NCBI RefSeq assembly: GCF_035046485.1
Contig: NC_085137.1
Location: 40,789,155-40,853,154 of the forward strand
Source: Aedes albopictus
Lineage: Eukaryota; Arthropoda; Insecta; Diptera; Culicidae
Length of the DNA stretch: 64,000 nt
Direction: 5' to 3'
A program made the position numbers and the translations under genes. A model generated the notes under the pieces. It searched no databases. It worked only from the letters and a program-made list of their open reading frames with translations, and was not told the DNA's origin. Positions 21,290 through 30,755 of the stretch are shown here, piece by piece. Each line of letters begins with the position of its first letter. Position 1 is the first letter of the stretch.

Positions 21290-22940
21290 TGTTGCAAACT
21301 TCCCGACCAGTAGAGCAAGACTACCGTATAGCAGGGTAATTCGGGCACAAACACGGCAATCAAAGCACCAACTCAAAGCTTATTCATTTAGACAACATCT
21401 TTATTTGGCTCCTATCATTGTGCCACCTAAACGCCTAATCCTCTCTCTACGTCCTAGCTGTTTATTCTTACTTAGAAACTAACATTTGTCTCATCTTTGT
21501 ACTCACGCATCGCCACCGATCACAAACCTCGACCGCTCACTCGGGCCTCCTCGCCTGCCGGATGCGTGTTCCCGGCCGACCCTACGGTCCGATTCATGAT
21601 TGGCGCCAACTCGCTCACCAATCCGCTCCTCCGATTACCGATGCGATCGTTGCTGCCTTCGAGCCCTTCGCTCCCGCGCCGGAAAGCTGGCTACCGCGTC
21701 CCGCCGAAAGCCACCGAGAACGTCTCAAGATCGACGGTGCGCCGACGTCGGTGGTCACCCCCGCTCGGTCTGCCTAATTGATGTTGACGAAACTGGAACG
21801 AGAAAAAAGAGCCCTGAGGCGAGCAGAGCTGTCAATAACTAACTCCAGTTGGTTTTTGCTTCGCAGCATACTTCTTTGACGAAGGCTCTTTGCTCCTGTC
21901 CTCTCGGTGTATACGGATCGTCACGGTTTCTTGCCTCTTCCGTCAGCGCTTGACCTCGGCTGATCGTGCAAGATGTCCCGCCGGGCGGCTGAATGATCTT
22001 CACTGGTGGGCCACGATGCAAAACTGACACTCGTGCGGTTTGATCTGCCAATTGCACGGACGGCGAGTGCCACCACCGAGTTCACCGACGGTCAAACTAG
22101 AAAAACGGTCATTAGACGGATGTCTCTCGCAAAGTCGAAAATGCTCACTCACCCGGGGGGAAACAGCGCTAATCGCGTTCGGATGTGCACGAAATACGTC
22201 GAATGAGGTGCAGTTTTCTCCAGAACATGTGGCTTGGCAATCTCGTGGTGGTGCAAAATGGCCGCCTCCTTTTGTTGGCTGCACTAAGCGTCGGTCTGGT
22301 GATGGAACAAACCAGTTAGTTTTCCACCTGTATCTGGTCGGGCGATAAATAGACTCACCTCACCGATGCAAAGGCCGAGTTCACCTTTTTCGTGTAACTG
22401 AAATTGCCTCCAACAGCAAATCAATTTTCCACCTCTTTTTTTGAAGCTGGAGCCACTTCTACGCCCGTAACGTGAGCCACTACCGTTTCGACCGATGGAT
22501 GCTTGCAAACTGCTGGCACTATGAACGATCGCGTGATCAGCTCCCTCCGCCTGATTGCCGGTGATGGTAGTTGTGCTTGAGAAAAAAAAGCCTCCCTTTC
22601 TCTGGGAATGAACAGTGCTCTCTCGATGAACGTCGCTTGTGTGTATGCTGCCGTCGAGCCGTAATGCAATGTTTGCCTCTCTCGTTGCCGAGCTCGATAC
22701 TCAACGTATGTGATCGAGGCCTGCGTGATCGGAATGGAGTGCTTTGTGTGTGTGGTGTGCGGTGGTTAACATGAGCGCGAGTTTCAGGATTGCGAGTCGA
22801 TGATGGTAGGCATTACAGAGGTGCTTAAGTTGTTCTTGGCGGAACAAATTTTTACTCATAAGTCGGAGCATTTACAAATGTTCTTATGGTTTAACGAGTT
22901 CCTAATGGCACAGCTGCTAATCACAAACTTAAACGTAACA
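21290..22940 (-). repeat. 3' LTR of the gypsy element
   Basis: 1651 bp, TGTTACGTTT...TTTGCAACA in minus orientation. Short ORFs inside occur identically in both LTRs and are not genes. The polypurine tract just outside is poor (GGTAGAGTTG). Confidence 0.95.
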
Positions 22941-22959
22941 CAACTCTACCGTAGTGGAA

Positions 22960-23002
22960 GAATTTTTCATAAATCGGTGATCAAACGATTTATGAAAAAT
23001 TC
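22960..23002. repeat. perfect 17-bp hairpin next to the gypsy 3' LTR
   Basis: GAATTTTTCATAAATCG, a 9-nt loop, then its exact reverse complement. It lies 20 bp inside the LTR boundary. Confidence 0.93.
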
Positions 23003-23778
23003 ACAAAATCTTCACTCATCCTTCTAGGATGATGGTCAGAGACAAGTCGGTCAACCTAACTCTTGAGCAGACCTCAAGTTACATCGTTTCCTTAACTAAA
23101 ACCAAACTCATACGCAAGCCTCGGCTGCTTGCCAAATCTTCGCTATCCTCCAAACTGCATAATCTTAATGCTAGACTAAACTTCATGCCAGCTGCGCCTG
23201 GCAAAATCTTCGACCTCTCAAATCGTCTCTGACCAAAGTCCATGTCCAACTTCCACGAATCCTACGGCAAAACTTTCAAATCGGATTCTAGCCTATGGTA
23301 TCTGCTAAATAGGCTTAACTGTACACTAAGCATTAAGAAACTTTGTGTATCGACTATATCTATGGACAAAATTGGTTTGTATTGGTTTGTGCGTATTTTC
23401 TGAGAAAAGAAGCATTTACTAATCTAAATCGTCATGAGCCCGGGAAATAGGGTTTTACCGCGCCCCTGGTCGCGTTACTTTTGGGATGAAGATTTCATGA
23501 CGACCCCCAGATCTTTAACCCTTGGCCACGCATTCGAATTGACTGGAACACTTGAGGGTTCGTGTGCACCATCCAGTCGTGGATGTGCTTGGATTGCCGA
23601 GATCGTATTTTGTTCCTTCGTAGTGGTGCCACTCATAGCTCTGTGTAGTGAGGGTGGTCGAATTCTTGATGATGGGCTCGATTTGTCTCGATCGGCTAAC
23701 GGCATGACCACTTGGTGTTTCGGTGTGAGAGTTCCTCGGATGTTGTTGCGCTTCATTCGATGTTCTGTTCGTTTGGTA

Positions 23779-24747
23779 TCTGGAGCCTCCCTACTCAACG
23801 ATGGTTTTCAGGGTCCCAGTCTCCCTCGCCCGCTGTAGGCTGTGTGCTGCGCTCTTCGTGGTGGTATTTGGAGCCTCCCTACTCACTGCTGTTTTCAGGG
23901 TCCCAATCTCCCGCGCCCTTCGTAGGCTGCCTGCTTGCCTTCCTGCTCTCCCAATGCTCTCCAGCTGCTGTCTCACTGCGCCTGATAGTGGCCGTAAGCT
24001 TCAACTCCGCGTCGAACCGATGTTTGGTCGTCGAACTCCGGGTCTCCACTCCTCCTATCAGAGAATACATCTGGTGCACTGCAGAGGTACCTGAGTCCCG
24101 TTTCCGGAATCACAGGGTGCCATTTCTCTCGCTTGGCGAACGGCTTACGGTACACCTCCTGGCGCGATGGAAGTGTTTTGGTACCGCGTGTTGATCGTTC
24201 GGTGTGGGTGATGATTTGCTGCGTTCCTAGTAGTGGTATTTGGAGCCTCCCTACTCACTGTTGTTTTCAGGGTCCCAATCTCCCTCGCCCGCTGTAGGCT
24301 GGTGCTTGCTGCGCTCTGTGTTCTGGTATTTGGAGCCTCCCTACTCACTGTTGTTTTCAGGGTTCCAATCTCCCTTGCCCGCTGTAGGCTGATGATCGCT
24401 GTTATCTTCGTCCTGGTGTTTGGAGCCTCCTTACTCGCATTGCTTTCAGGGTTCCAATTTCTCGCGCCCGCTGTAGGCTTCTTGCTACATCCTCCTGCTC
24501 TCCCAAAGCTCTCCAGTTGCTGTCTCCCTGCGCCTGATAGTGGCCGTAAGCTTCGACTCCACGCCGAACCGATGTTTGGTCGTCGATCTCCGGGTCTCCA
24601 CTCCTCCTATCAGAGAATACATCTGGTGCCTTGACGAGAAACCTGCGTCCCGTTTCCAGAATCACAGGGTGCCATTTCTCTCGCTTGGCGAACGGCTCAC
24701 GGTACACCTCCTGGCGCGATGGAAGTGTTTGGGTACCGCATGTTGAT
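23779..24747. repeat. modular direct repeats in the gypsy 3' region
   Basis: Five ~90-bp units start with TGGTnTnTGGAGCCTCC and contain TTTTCAGGGTCCCA (about 23779, 23863, 24234, 24325, 24413). A ~255-bp block (23943-24195) recurs at 24491-24747 with a few percent divergence, containing CCTGATAGTGGCCGTAAGCT and CACCTCCTGGCGCGATGG. The order is two 90-bp units, a long block, three units, a long block. Confidence 0.88.
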
Positions 24748-24950
24748 TCTCCACTTGCTACTGTTTGGCCTTCTGACGGAGCGGGTGATGGAATCGCAAA
24801 TCGTTCATTATTCCTGGCGAAGATCGTGGTCTACCACGGCTGATTTGTCGAGGTGGAGAGGTAGTCGTAAAGAAGTTATTGCTCATCACACCTGACTTTC
24901 TACCATTTTCCCGTATGTTACGTGTTTTTGGAGCATGGTACTCATGGTTG

Positions 24951-25340
24951 ACAGGCATTGCCTGCGGACATAGCTTTAACATTGTGGAACCTCGTACGGA
25001 TGTACGGAAATCCTTGCTGTCGACTCACCATCGGTGTTGCTGTGGTGGAGCAGTATTGCGACGGCTTCTCACCTTCAGCTCTCGTGATCAAATCTCCCAG
25101 TGATTGGTGTTTCTGCTAGCTTGACTGCTTCGTGGTTGACAGGCATCGCCTGTGTACATAGCTTGAACAGCCCGGAATCTCGCTGCTGGGAACGAAGATT
25201 CCAGTAGATGTAGTCGTCAAATCGGTGTAACGGAGGTGCAGAATCCGGTTGGAACTTCTCTGCTCTCCTGTTCGCTGTAATAATGCCCAATAGTGGTGTT
25301 TTCTTCAGCGTCCGCTTCTTCGTTGACAGGCACCGCCTGT
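24951..25340. repeat. three hairpins ACAGGC-nnn-GCCTGT at 188-bp spacing
   Basis: Located at 24951-24965, 25139-25153 and 25326-25340. Each is preceded by GTTGA and followed within a few bases by CATAGCTT. In the first copy the last stem base has changed (GCCTGC). Flanking sequence between them is only loosely alike. Confidence 0.82.
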
Positions 25341-25363
25341 TTGCATAGCTTGCACCTATTCGT

Positions 25364-28300
25364 TTAGTCCGCCTTGATGTCCTTCGCGTGGAACCTTCCC
25401 TTCTTGCCGCTCAGAACATCCTCTAGCACGTACAGGTTCGTCCCGATGATCTCCTTGACGATGGCCGGAACGAATTTCGGCTCAAGCTTGCTGTTGATTT
25501 GGTCCGCCTTCGAGGAGAGTACAAACGATCGTCGCCAAACCAGGTCTCCGACTTTGAACGATACTGATCTTGTGCGAAGGTTGTATCGCTGCTTCGCCCG
25601 CTGGTGGCTGTTTTTAATCCGCTCAATGATAAGCTTTTGGATTCGACGAATCGCAGAGAGTCGCAGGTCCTGCGCTACCTTCGGGTCTTCTGGCGTGTTG
25701 AGTTCCTGCTGCGTGTACAGATCCGTGTGTAACAACAGGTTCCGTCCGAAGTTGGCTTCGTGCGGACTGACGCCCGTCGCTTCGTGCCGAGCAGCATTAA
25801 TCGCCGCCGTGATCGCCGGTAGCTTTTCATCCCACTCTCGATGATCGCCGTCCAACAATGCCCGGATGCAGGTTACTACGACGCGGTTGACGCGTTCGGC
25901 GTTATTGACCTGCGGACAGTAGAACGCTGTCTTCATGTGGCCTATCTTGTGTTTCGCTAGCCAGGACTTGAACACCATCGATTCGAACTGTTTCCCGTTA
26001 TCGGACAGTATCAGCCGCGGCCGAGAGAACTTCAGACAAACTTCTTCTTCCAGGAACTCCACCATCTTTTGCGAATCTGCTGCGCGCATCGGCTTGACAA
26101 TTACGTATTTGCTGACCCAGTCGACTACTACTAACAGCACTGTGTTTCCTCGCTTGGAACGTGTGAGCGGACCGACAAAGTCTACCGATATCATCTCCCA
26201 AGGAGTCTTCGCCGGCTTCGGGTTTCCCATTTGCGGCATCATTCTTTTCCCCGGTGCCTTGCACGCTTTGCAGGTCGAACAGTTCATAACGTAATCGTGA
26301 ATCTCCTGTTGCATTTGTGGCCAGTAGTAGTGGGCTTGTAGCTTGTGCCAGGTCTTGTAGAAACCAAGATGCGCTGCTGCCGGTTCGTCGTGGAATCTTC
26401 GGATTAGCTGGAACCTCTCTTCTTTCGGAACGACTTGCTTCCACTTGTGGTAAACTGCTCCCACTTCGTCCTTGCAACGGCAGTTCTTGAATAGCGTGTC
26501 GTTTGCTATGCGGAAGTCCGGGAACTTATCTCCTTCGCTCTTTACTCTGTCCACCAGCTTCCTGTACCACGGATCCAGGACTTGGTCTACCGTGAAGACT
26601 GCTTCTGCCACCGTCCTCGAGAGAGCATCTGGAACAACGTTGATGGAACCCTTCCTGTACCGGATCTCGAAATCAAACGCGTTCAGACGCAACAGCCACC
26701 GGCTCATCAAAGCCGTCGGGTTCTTCATCGACTTCAGGTAGCTGAGTGCTGCATGGTCACAGTGGACAATGAACCGGATTCCTTCTACGTAGCCTCTAAA
26801 CTTCTCGATCGCTCGGATCACTGCGAGGCACTCCCGCTCCGTGACCGAGTACTTTCTCTCCGACGCTGACAACTTCTGCGAGAAGTAGCTGATGGGATGT
26901 TCCTCGCCGTTGATCTCCTGCGTTAGCACTGCTCCGATTGCTGTGTCGCTGGCATCGCACGCTATGGCGAACGGTTTGCTGTAGTCCGGCATCGCCAGTA
27001 CCGGTGCCGAAACCAGAGCTGCTTTCAGCTTTAGGAACGCTTCTTCAGCTATCGGATTCCAACGGAACTTGGTCTTCCCTGACGTCAAGTTTGTTAGCGG
27101 AGCTGCTAGCTGCGAGAAACCAGCGATGAAGCGTCGGTACCAGTTGCAAACACCGAGAAATCGCTGCACTTCTTTGCGCGTTGTTGGAGTCGGGAATTGT
27201 ACGATCGCTTGGATCTTCTCGTCGTCTACTCGCCAACCTTGCTCGTCGATCACGTAGCCTAGGTACTTCATGCTCTTCCGGCAGAACTTGGACTTCTCCG
27301 ATGAAATCGTGAGATTCGCTTGGCGTAGCCGGCGGGCTACTTCTTCGAGCAGAGCGATATGCTCTTCGAATGTCTCGGAACAGATGATGATGTCGTCTAG
27401 GTAATGGAATACCAGCGGTTCTAGATCGGCGAATAGGTGGGTCATAAGTCTCGCTAGGGCTTGACTTGCCGTACACAGCCCGAAAGGCACCACCTTGAAT
27501 TGGAAGTGGCCTCTGGATGGAACGGTGAAGGCTGTCAGTTGTCTCGAACCTGGATGAAGTGGTAGCTGCCAGAAGGCATCCTTGAGATCGATCGAAGAAA
27601 TGTATTTGCTGCTTCGGAGGTTGTTGGTGATCGCTGCAATCTGGGGTATCGGATAGCCCTCGTTCACCATGATGGAGTTTAGGTGCCGCGCGTCCAGACA
27701 GACGCGATACTGCCCAGTTTTCTTCTTGACGGCGACCAGCGGATTGTTCCATGGCGAGAACTGCGCCTCCTCAATGACGTCCAGCGCTATCATCCGGTCG
27801 ATCTCCTTGTTGACCTCCTGTAGAACATACGGCGACATAGGGTAATGCCGTTGTTTACGGGGCGGTGCATTCCCCACATCGATTCGATGCTCGTACAGCT
27901 TCGTCCGTCCTAGTCTTCCCTCTACCGCTTTCGGAAACTTATGGATCGCCTGCTCTAGGCGCCGTTGTTGTTCGGGATTGAGCTGCTTCATCTCCTGGTC
28001 TTCGCTGATCTGGTCTTCCTGCTTCGCTTCTAGTGTGCAACACACCGCTTTGACGCCAAACTTTTCCCAGAAGTTCATTCCTAGGATGACGCAGTCTGGA
28101 ATCGAAGGTACCAAAAGCACTGGAAGAACTTCGTTGCGGTTGTTATACACTATTGGGAGATAGACGAAATGCGAAATGTTGTGTCTTGTGCCGTCCGCTG
28201 TTTTTATTCCGCCGCTGACGTTTCCTTTCTGCAAACCGCAGTCTTCCGCCAGCTCGACTCTTTTTCCTCCTAGTAGGGAGCAGTTTGCTCCGCTATCCAG

Positions 28301-28603
28301 CAAAGCTGTTAACTCCTTGCCCAGCACTGATATGACGGCGTGTGGTCGATTGTCACTTCCGGGGTTGATAATGATCGAGTTGAGGTTTTGAAATTCCGGG
28401 ATATCGGAGGGGTCTCCGAGATTTTGCGGAGAGCTGCTCCCCTCTACTGCTGGTTCTCCGCTTGGTAGTTTACCGCGTCCATGCGGCACGTGAAGCAACT
28501 GCGCAACGAGTAGCCTTTCCTTCCACAACGGTAGCAGAATAGGATGGCTTGCGGCTTCGGACAGTCCATGAATCTGTGACCCTCCTCGTCGCAGTTCCAG
28601 CAA
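25364..28603 (-). CDS. pol: gypsy Pol: protease, RT, RNase H, integrase
   Basis: An open frame of 1079 codons in the -1 frame relative to gag. It begins at a TTG inside the overlap, so it is reached by frameshifting and not by its own start. In order: protease with LLDSGANCSLLG; RT with LKDAFWQLPL, PFGLCTASQAL and the YLDD catalytic box; RNase H with IACDASDTAIGAVL; the integrase HHCC region (HLGFYKTWHKLQ, NCSTCKACK); the integrase core with DFVGPLTRSKRGN, SDNGKQFE and NNAERVNR, giving all three acidic residues; and a basic C-terminus. No stop or frameshift interrupts it. The enzyme copies element RNA and integrates it. Intactness plus identical LTRs suggests recent and possibly current competence. 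Confidence 0.96.
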   Translation of the reverse strand: MLELRRGGSQIHGLSEAASHPILLPLWKERLLVAQLLHVPHGRGKLPSGEPAVEGSSSPQNLGDPSDIPEFQNLNSIIINPGSDNRPHAVISVLGKELTALLDSGANCSLLGGKRVELAEDCGLQKGNVSGGIKTADGTRHNISHFVYLPIVYNNRNEVLPVLLVPSIPDCVILGMNFWEKFGVKAVCCTLEAKQEDQISEDQEMKQLNPEQQRRLEQAIHKFPKAVEGRLGRTKLYEHRIDVGNAPPRKQRHYPMSPYVLQEVNKEIDRMIALDVIEEAQFSPWNNPLVAVKKKTGQYRVCLDARHLNSIMVNEGYPIPQIAAITNNLRSSKYISSIDLKDAFWQLPLHPGSRQLTAFTVPSRGHFQFKVVPFGLCTASQALARLMTHLFADLEPLVFHYLDDIIICSETFEEHIALLEEVARRLRQANLTISSEKSKFCRKSMKYLGYVIDEQGWRVDDEKIQAIVQFPTPTTRKEVQRFLGVCNWYRRFIAGFSQLAAPLTNLTSGKTKFRWNPIAEEAFLKLKAALVSAPVLAMPDYSKPFAIACDASDTAIGAVLTQEINGEEHPISYFSQKLSASERKYSVTERECLAVIRAIEKFRGYVEGIRFIVHCDHAALSYLKSMKNPTALMSRWLLRLNAFDFEIRYRKGSINVVPDALSRTVAEAVFTVDQVLDPWYRKLVDRVKSEGDKFPDFRIANDTLFKNCRCKDEVGAVYHKWKQVVPKEERFQLIRRFHDEPAAAHLGFYKTWHKLQAHYYWPQMQQEIHDYVMNCSTCKACKAPGKRMMPQMGNPKPAKTPWEMISVDFVGPLTRSKRGNTVLLVVVDWVSKYVIVKPMRAADSQKMVEFLEEEVCLKFSRPRLILSDNGKQFESMVFKSWLAKHKIGHMKTAFYCPQVNNAERVNRVVVTCIRALLDGDHREWDEKLPAITAAINAARHEATGVSPHEANFGRNLLLHTDLYTQQELNTPEDPKVAQDLRLSAIRRIQKLIIERIKNSHQRAKQRYNLRTRSVSFKVGDLVWRRSFVLSSKADQINSKLEPKFVPAIVKEIIGTNLYVLEDVLSGKKGRFHAKDIKAD

Positions 28604-30606
28604 AGCATTGCTATTCGTTGGCCGTTCGGAGCTTCTTCCTGTTGTATCTGGCGATCTTCCCGTTGCCTGGCTGGTTCTGGCAGCAGACGTTGACTTCTTT
28701 GGTTATTGTCGCTCTGATCCGAGCTTGGCATCCACTGTCGTGCTTGCCAGCCCTGTGCTCTTAGCGGCTGTTCTTGCTGTTGTTGTGGTAGCCGCGTCTG
28801 GTATGATGCGGTTTGCGGCCGCTGCTGCTGTGCCGCGGTTTGCGCATCTCTTGTGTACTGCCGCGCTACTCGCAGGACGTCAGCCTCTGTCCGGTTGTAC
28901 CTATCCGTTGGCCTTGGCTGCCTTTCGTCGCGTGCGGCAAAGCTTGGTCTCGCAGATCTCCGCTCAATGTTCAACTTCAACGCGTTGACTTGCTCCATCA
29001 GTTCGTCGATGTTGTGCTGCCAATTGTCTTCTGGTCCTACCTCCGCTGCTTCGTGCTCGAATGCGCCTTCTTCCACCTCCACGGCGTGAACTCTGTTGAA
29101 CCGCTGTGGCTGTTGGTGATGCTGAACCGGTGGTGGTCTGCTGGTTACTACTGGCGTAGCGAAGTTCGGTTCCAGAAGCGCGCTGTGCGGAATGGGAATC
29201 CTGCGCTGCCTGTTCAGAAGCATCCTCGTCTCGTCGTATCCGGTGCAGACTTCCACCATTTCTTCCAGTGAACGAGGCCTCGCTGCTGTGACGATAGCTG
29301 CGTAGTTCTCGTTCATGTTCTTCTTCACCAGAAAGAACTTTTCGTCGTCTGGAATTGGTGGATCGACAAAGCGGAAAAGCGCTGAGATATCTCGGTAGAA
29401 CTTCGCAAAGGATTCCTCCCTTCCTTGAAATCGAAAGCTGGCTTCCAGACGCAGAATTTGGGAGTATCCGCTCGGCAGGAATTCCCTTCTGATCTCCCGC
29501 TTGAACTGGTCCCATGTCCGCAACAGGTTCTGCGACGTTGCTCGTGAGTACCAGTCGATTGCGTCCTCCTGGAGTAGATGCTTGATCGAACTCAGGAGTG
29601 TGGCGTCGCTCATGCCTTCCGACCTCGCGAATGTCTCCACGCGATCTAGGAACACGTTGAGTGATGTAGTGTCCTTCTCGCCGCGAAACTTGAAAGGCCA
29701 GTTGTGCACCGCCTTCTGTATTCGGCGATCGTCCGCTCGTTCCGGTGCTGGTCGATCTCGCCGGATTAGCCGCTCCAGGTCGTCTCGCATTCGATAGTTT
29801 TCTTCACGCGTCCGCTGTTCTCTTTCCTGCATCTCCGCTATTCTCGCTTGCAGCTCCTGAACTTCTCGTGACTGTGCTTCTGGGGCTGGACGGTTCCATG
29901 TTTCTCGCTCCCGGGGAAGATAGGGAGGCGGTGGTGAGGTGTTCCGTTGTCTAGGCTGTGTCTCCCCTGCGTATTCGTTGTCTAGCGCTCGGAATGAACT
30001 AGAGAACAGCAATCCTCGTCCTTGTCCACCGGAGAAAGACGTCACTGGTGGTGGTGTGGTTTCTTGCCTGGAAGCGTCGCCCACTGGAATCGTGGCGTCC
30101 GTTTCGCCACCTACTGCTCCTTCCTCTCCACCGTTGTTCCTTCGTATGGCTCCGGTTGACGTTGCTTGACTGACTACACTTTCACTTCTTGGCACACCGT
30201 TCACTACACTTGTCCCGTTCACTTTATTTAGAAGCACGTCGACATGCACTGACAGCATTGCGTGAGTTTCCCGCAGTTCGTTTGGTGGACGGATCAACAG
30301 TAATCGATCACGATAGTGGTAAAGACGTGTTCGTATTTGGTTTAAAGCTACGCTATCGGCTGTGCGGATGGCCGCTTCTGCGCCAATGTGCAGCTGGTGA
30401 ACTTGAGATTCACATTGCTCTAGGTTGGATTGTGTGCTCATGACATGGTCTGAGCTAGTAGGCTTACTGTCTCTCAAGGACTCTTCTTGTATTAGGGCCT
30501 TGAGGCGAAGAACCTTGCCTCTATGTGTAGTGGGTCCAAGGTTTACTACGTGGCGTAAAGCCAACTCGTAGTTTACTTCTTCATCAGTCAAATGGGTAAA
30601 GTCCAT
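28444..30606 (-). CDS. gag: gypsy Gag polyprotein, 720 aa
   Basis: Starts at the ATG at 30606 (MDFTHLTDEEVNYEL). The centre is Gln/Arg/Pro-rich, with a coiled-coil-like stretch (ELQARIAEMQEREQRTREEN) before the capsid-like region, where WPFKFRGEKD, LNVFLDRVETFA and WDQFKREIRREFLP are typical of gypsy Gag. The last 55 residues hold a canonical knuckle CWNCDEEGHRFMDC and a second one, CYRCGRKGYSLRSC, in which Tyr replaces the His ligand, followed by CFTC. Gag forms the virus-like particle and packages the RNA. The frame overlaps pol by 160 nt, so Pol is expected from a -1 frameshift. No classic slippery heptamer was identified in the overlap. Confidence 0.95.
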   Translation of the reverse strand: MDFTHLTDEEVNYELALRHVVNLGPTTHRGKVLRLKALIQEESLRDSKPTSSDHVMSTQSNLEQCESQVHQLHIGAEAAIRTADSVALNQIRTRLYHYRDRLLLIRPPNELRETHAMLSVHVDVLLNKVNGTSVVNGVPRSESVVSQATSTGAIRRNNGGEEGAVGGETDATIPVGDASRQETTPPPVTSFSGGQGRGLLFSSSFRALDNEYAGETQPRQRNTSPPPPYLPRERETWNRPAPEAQSREVQELQARIAEMQEREQRTREENYRMRDDLERLIRRDRPAPERADDRRIQKAVHNWPFKFRGEKDTTSLNVFLDRVETFARSEGMSDATLLSSIKHLLQEDAIDWYSRATSQNLLRTWDQFKREIRREFLPSGYSQILRLEASFRFQGREESFAKFYRDISALFRFVDPPIPDDEKFFLVKKNMNENYAAIVTAARPRSLEEMVEVCTGYDETRMLLNRQRRIPIPHSALLEPNFATPVVTSRPPPVQHHQQPQRFNRVHAVEVEEGAFEHEAAEVGPEDNWQHNIDELMEQVNALKLNIERRSARPSFAARDERQPRPTDRYNRTEADVLRVARQYTRDAQTAAQQQRPQTASYQTRLPQQQQEQPLRAQGWQARQWMPSSDQSDNNQRSQRLLPEPARQREDRQIQQEEAPNGQRIAMLCWNCDEEGHRFMDCPKPQAILFCYRCGRKGYSLRSCFTCRMDAVNYQAENQQ

Positions 30607-30740
30607 TTTTATTTCGAATTTAATGCGTAAGGGTTAAAATTACATTGGTTATCGTAGGCCGGATAACCAAAAAGCACAAAAACCAAAAACTTTTGCTCAC
30701 AAACCAAAAAATCGCTAAACGGTAGTTTAAATGTGGATTT

Positions 30741-30754
30741 TCAGTTGGGCGCCA
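30741..30754 (-). promoter_or_regulatory. primer-binding site, tRNA-Lys type
   Basis: TGGCGCCCAACTGA on the minus strand, one nucleotide inside the 5' LTR. TGGCGCCCAAC is the known complement of a lysine tRNA 3' end. Confidence 0.75.
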
Positions 30755-30755
30755 G

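Larger units (their letters stand above)
22941..25363 (-). other. 2.4-kb region between pol and the 3' LTR
   Basis: No envelope gene: ORFs on both strands are short and fall in internal repeats. The region holds a 17-bp hairpin beside the LTR, two families of direct repeats (23779-24747) and three 188-bp-spaced hairpins (24951-25340). It probably serves as an untranslated 3' region. Confidence 0.7.

Noticed and set aside
21497..22669. Several ORFs of 66-102 codons inside the gypsy LTRs
   Set aside because: They occur identically in both LTRs simply because the LTRs are duplicates; no domain is visible.
23434..24634. ORFs of 100-160 codons between pol and the 3' LTR as an envelope gene
   Set aside because: They run through tandem modules on both strands and have no signal peptide or anchor consistent with env.
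25364..28603. Independent start codon for gypsy Pol at 28603
   Set aside because: The first codon is TTG inside the gag overlap. A -1 frameshift from gag explains expression better.
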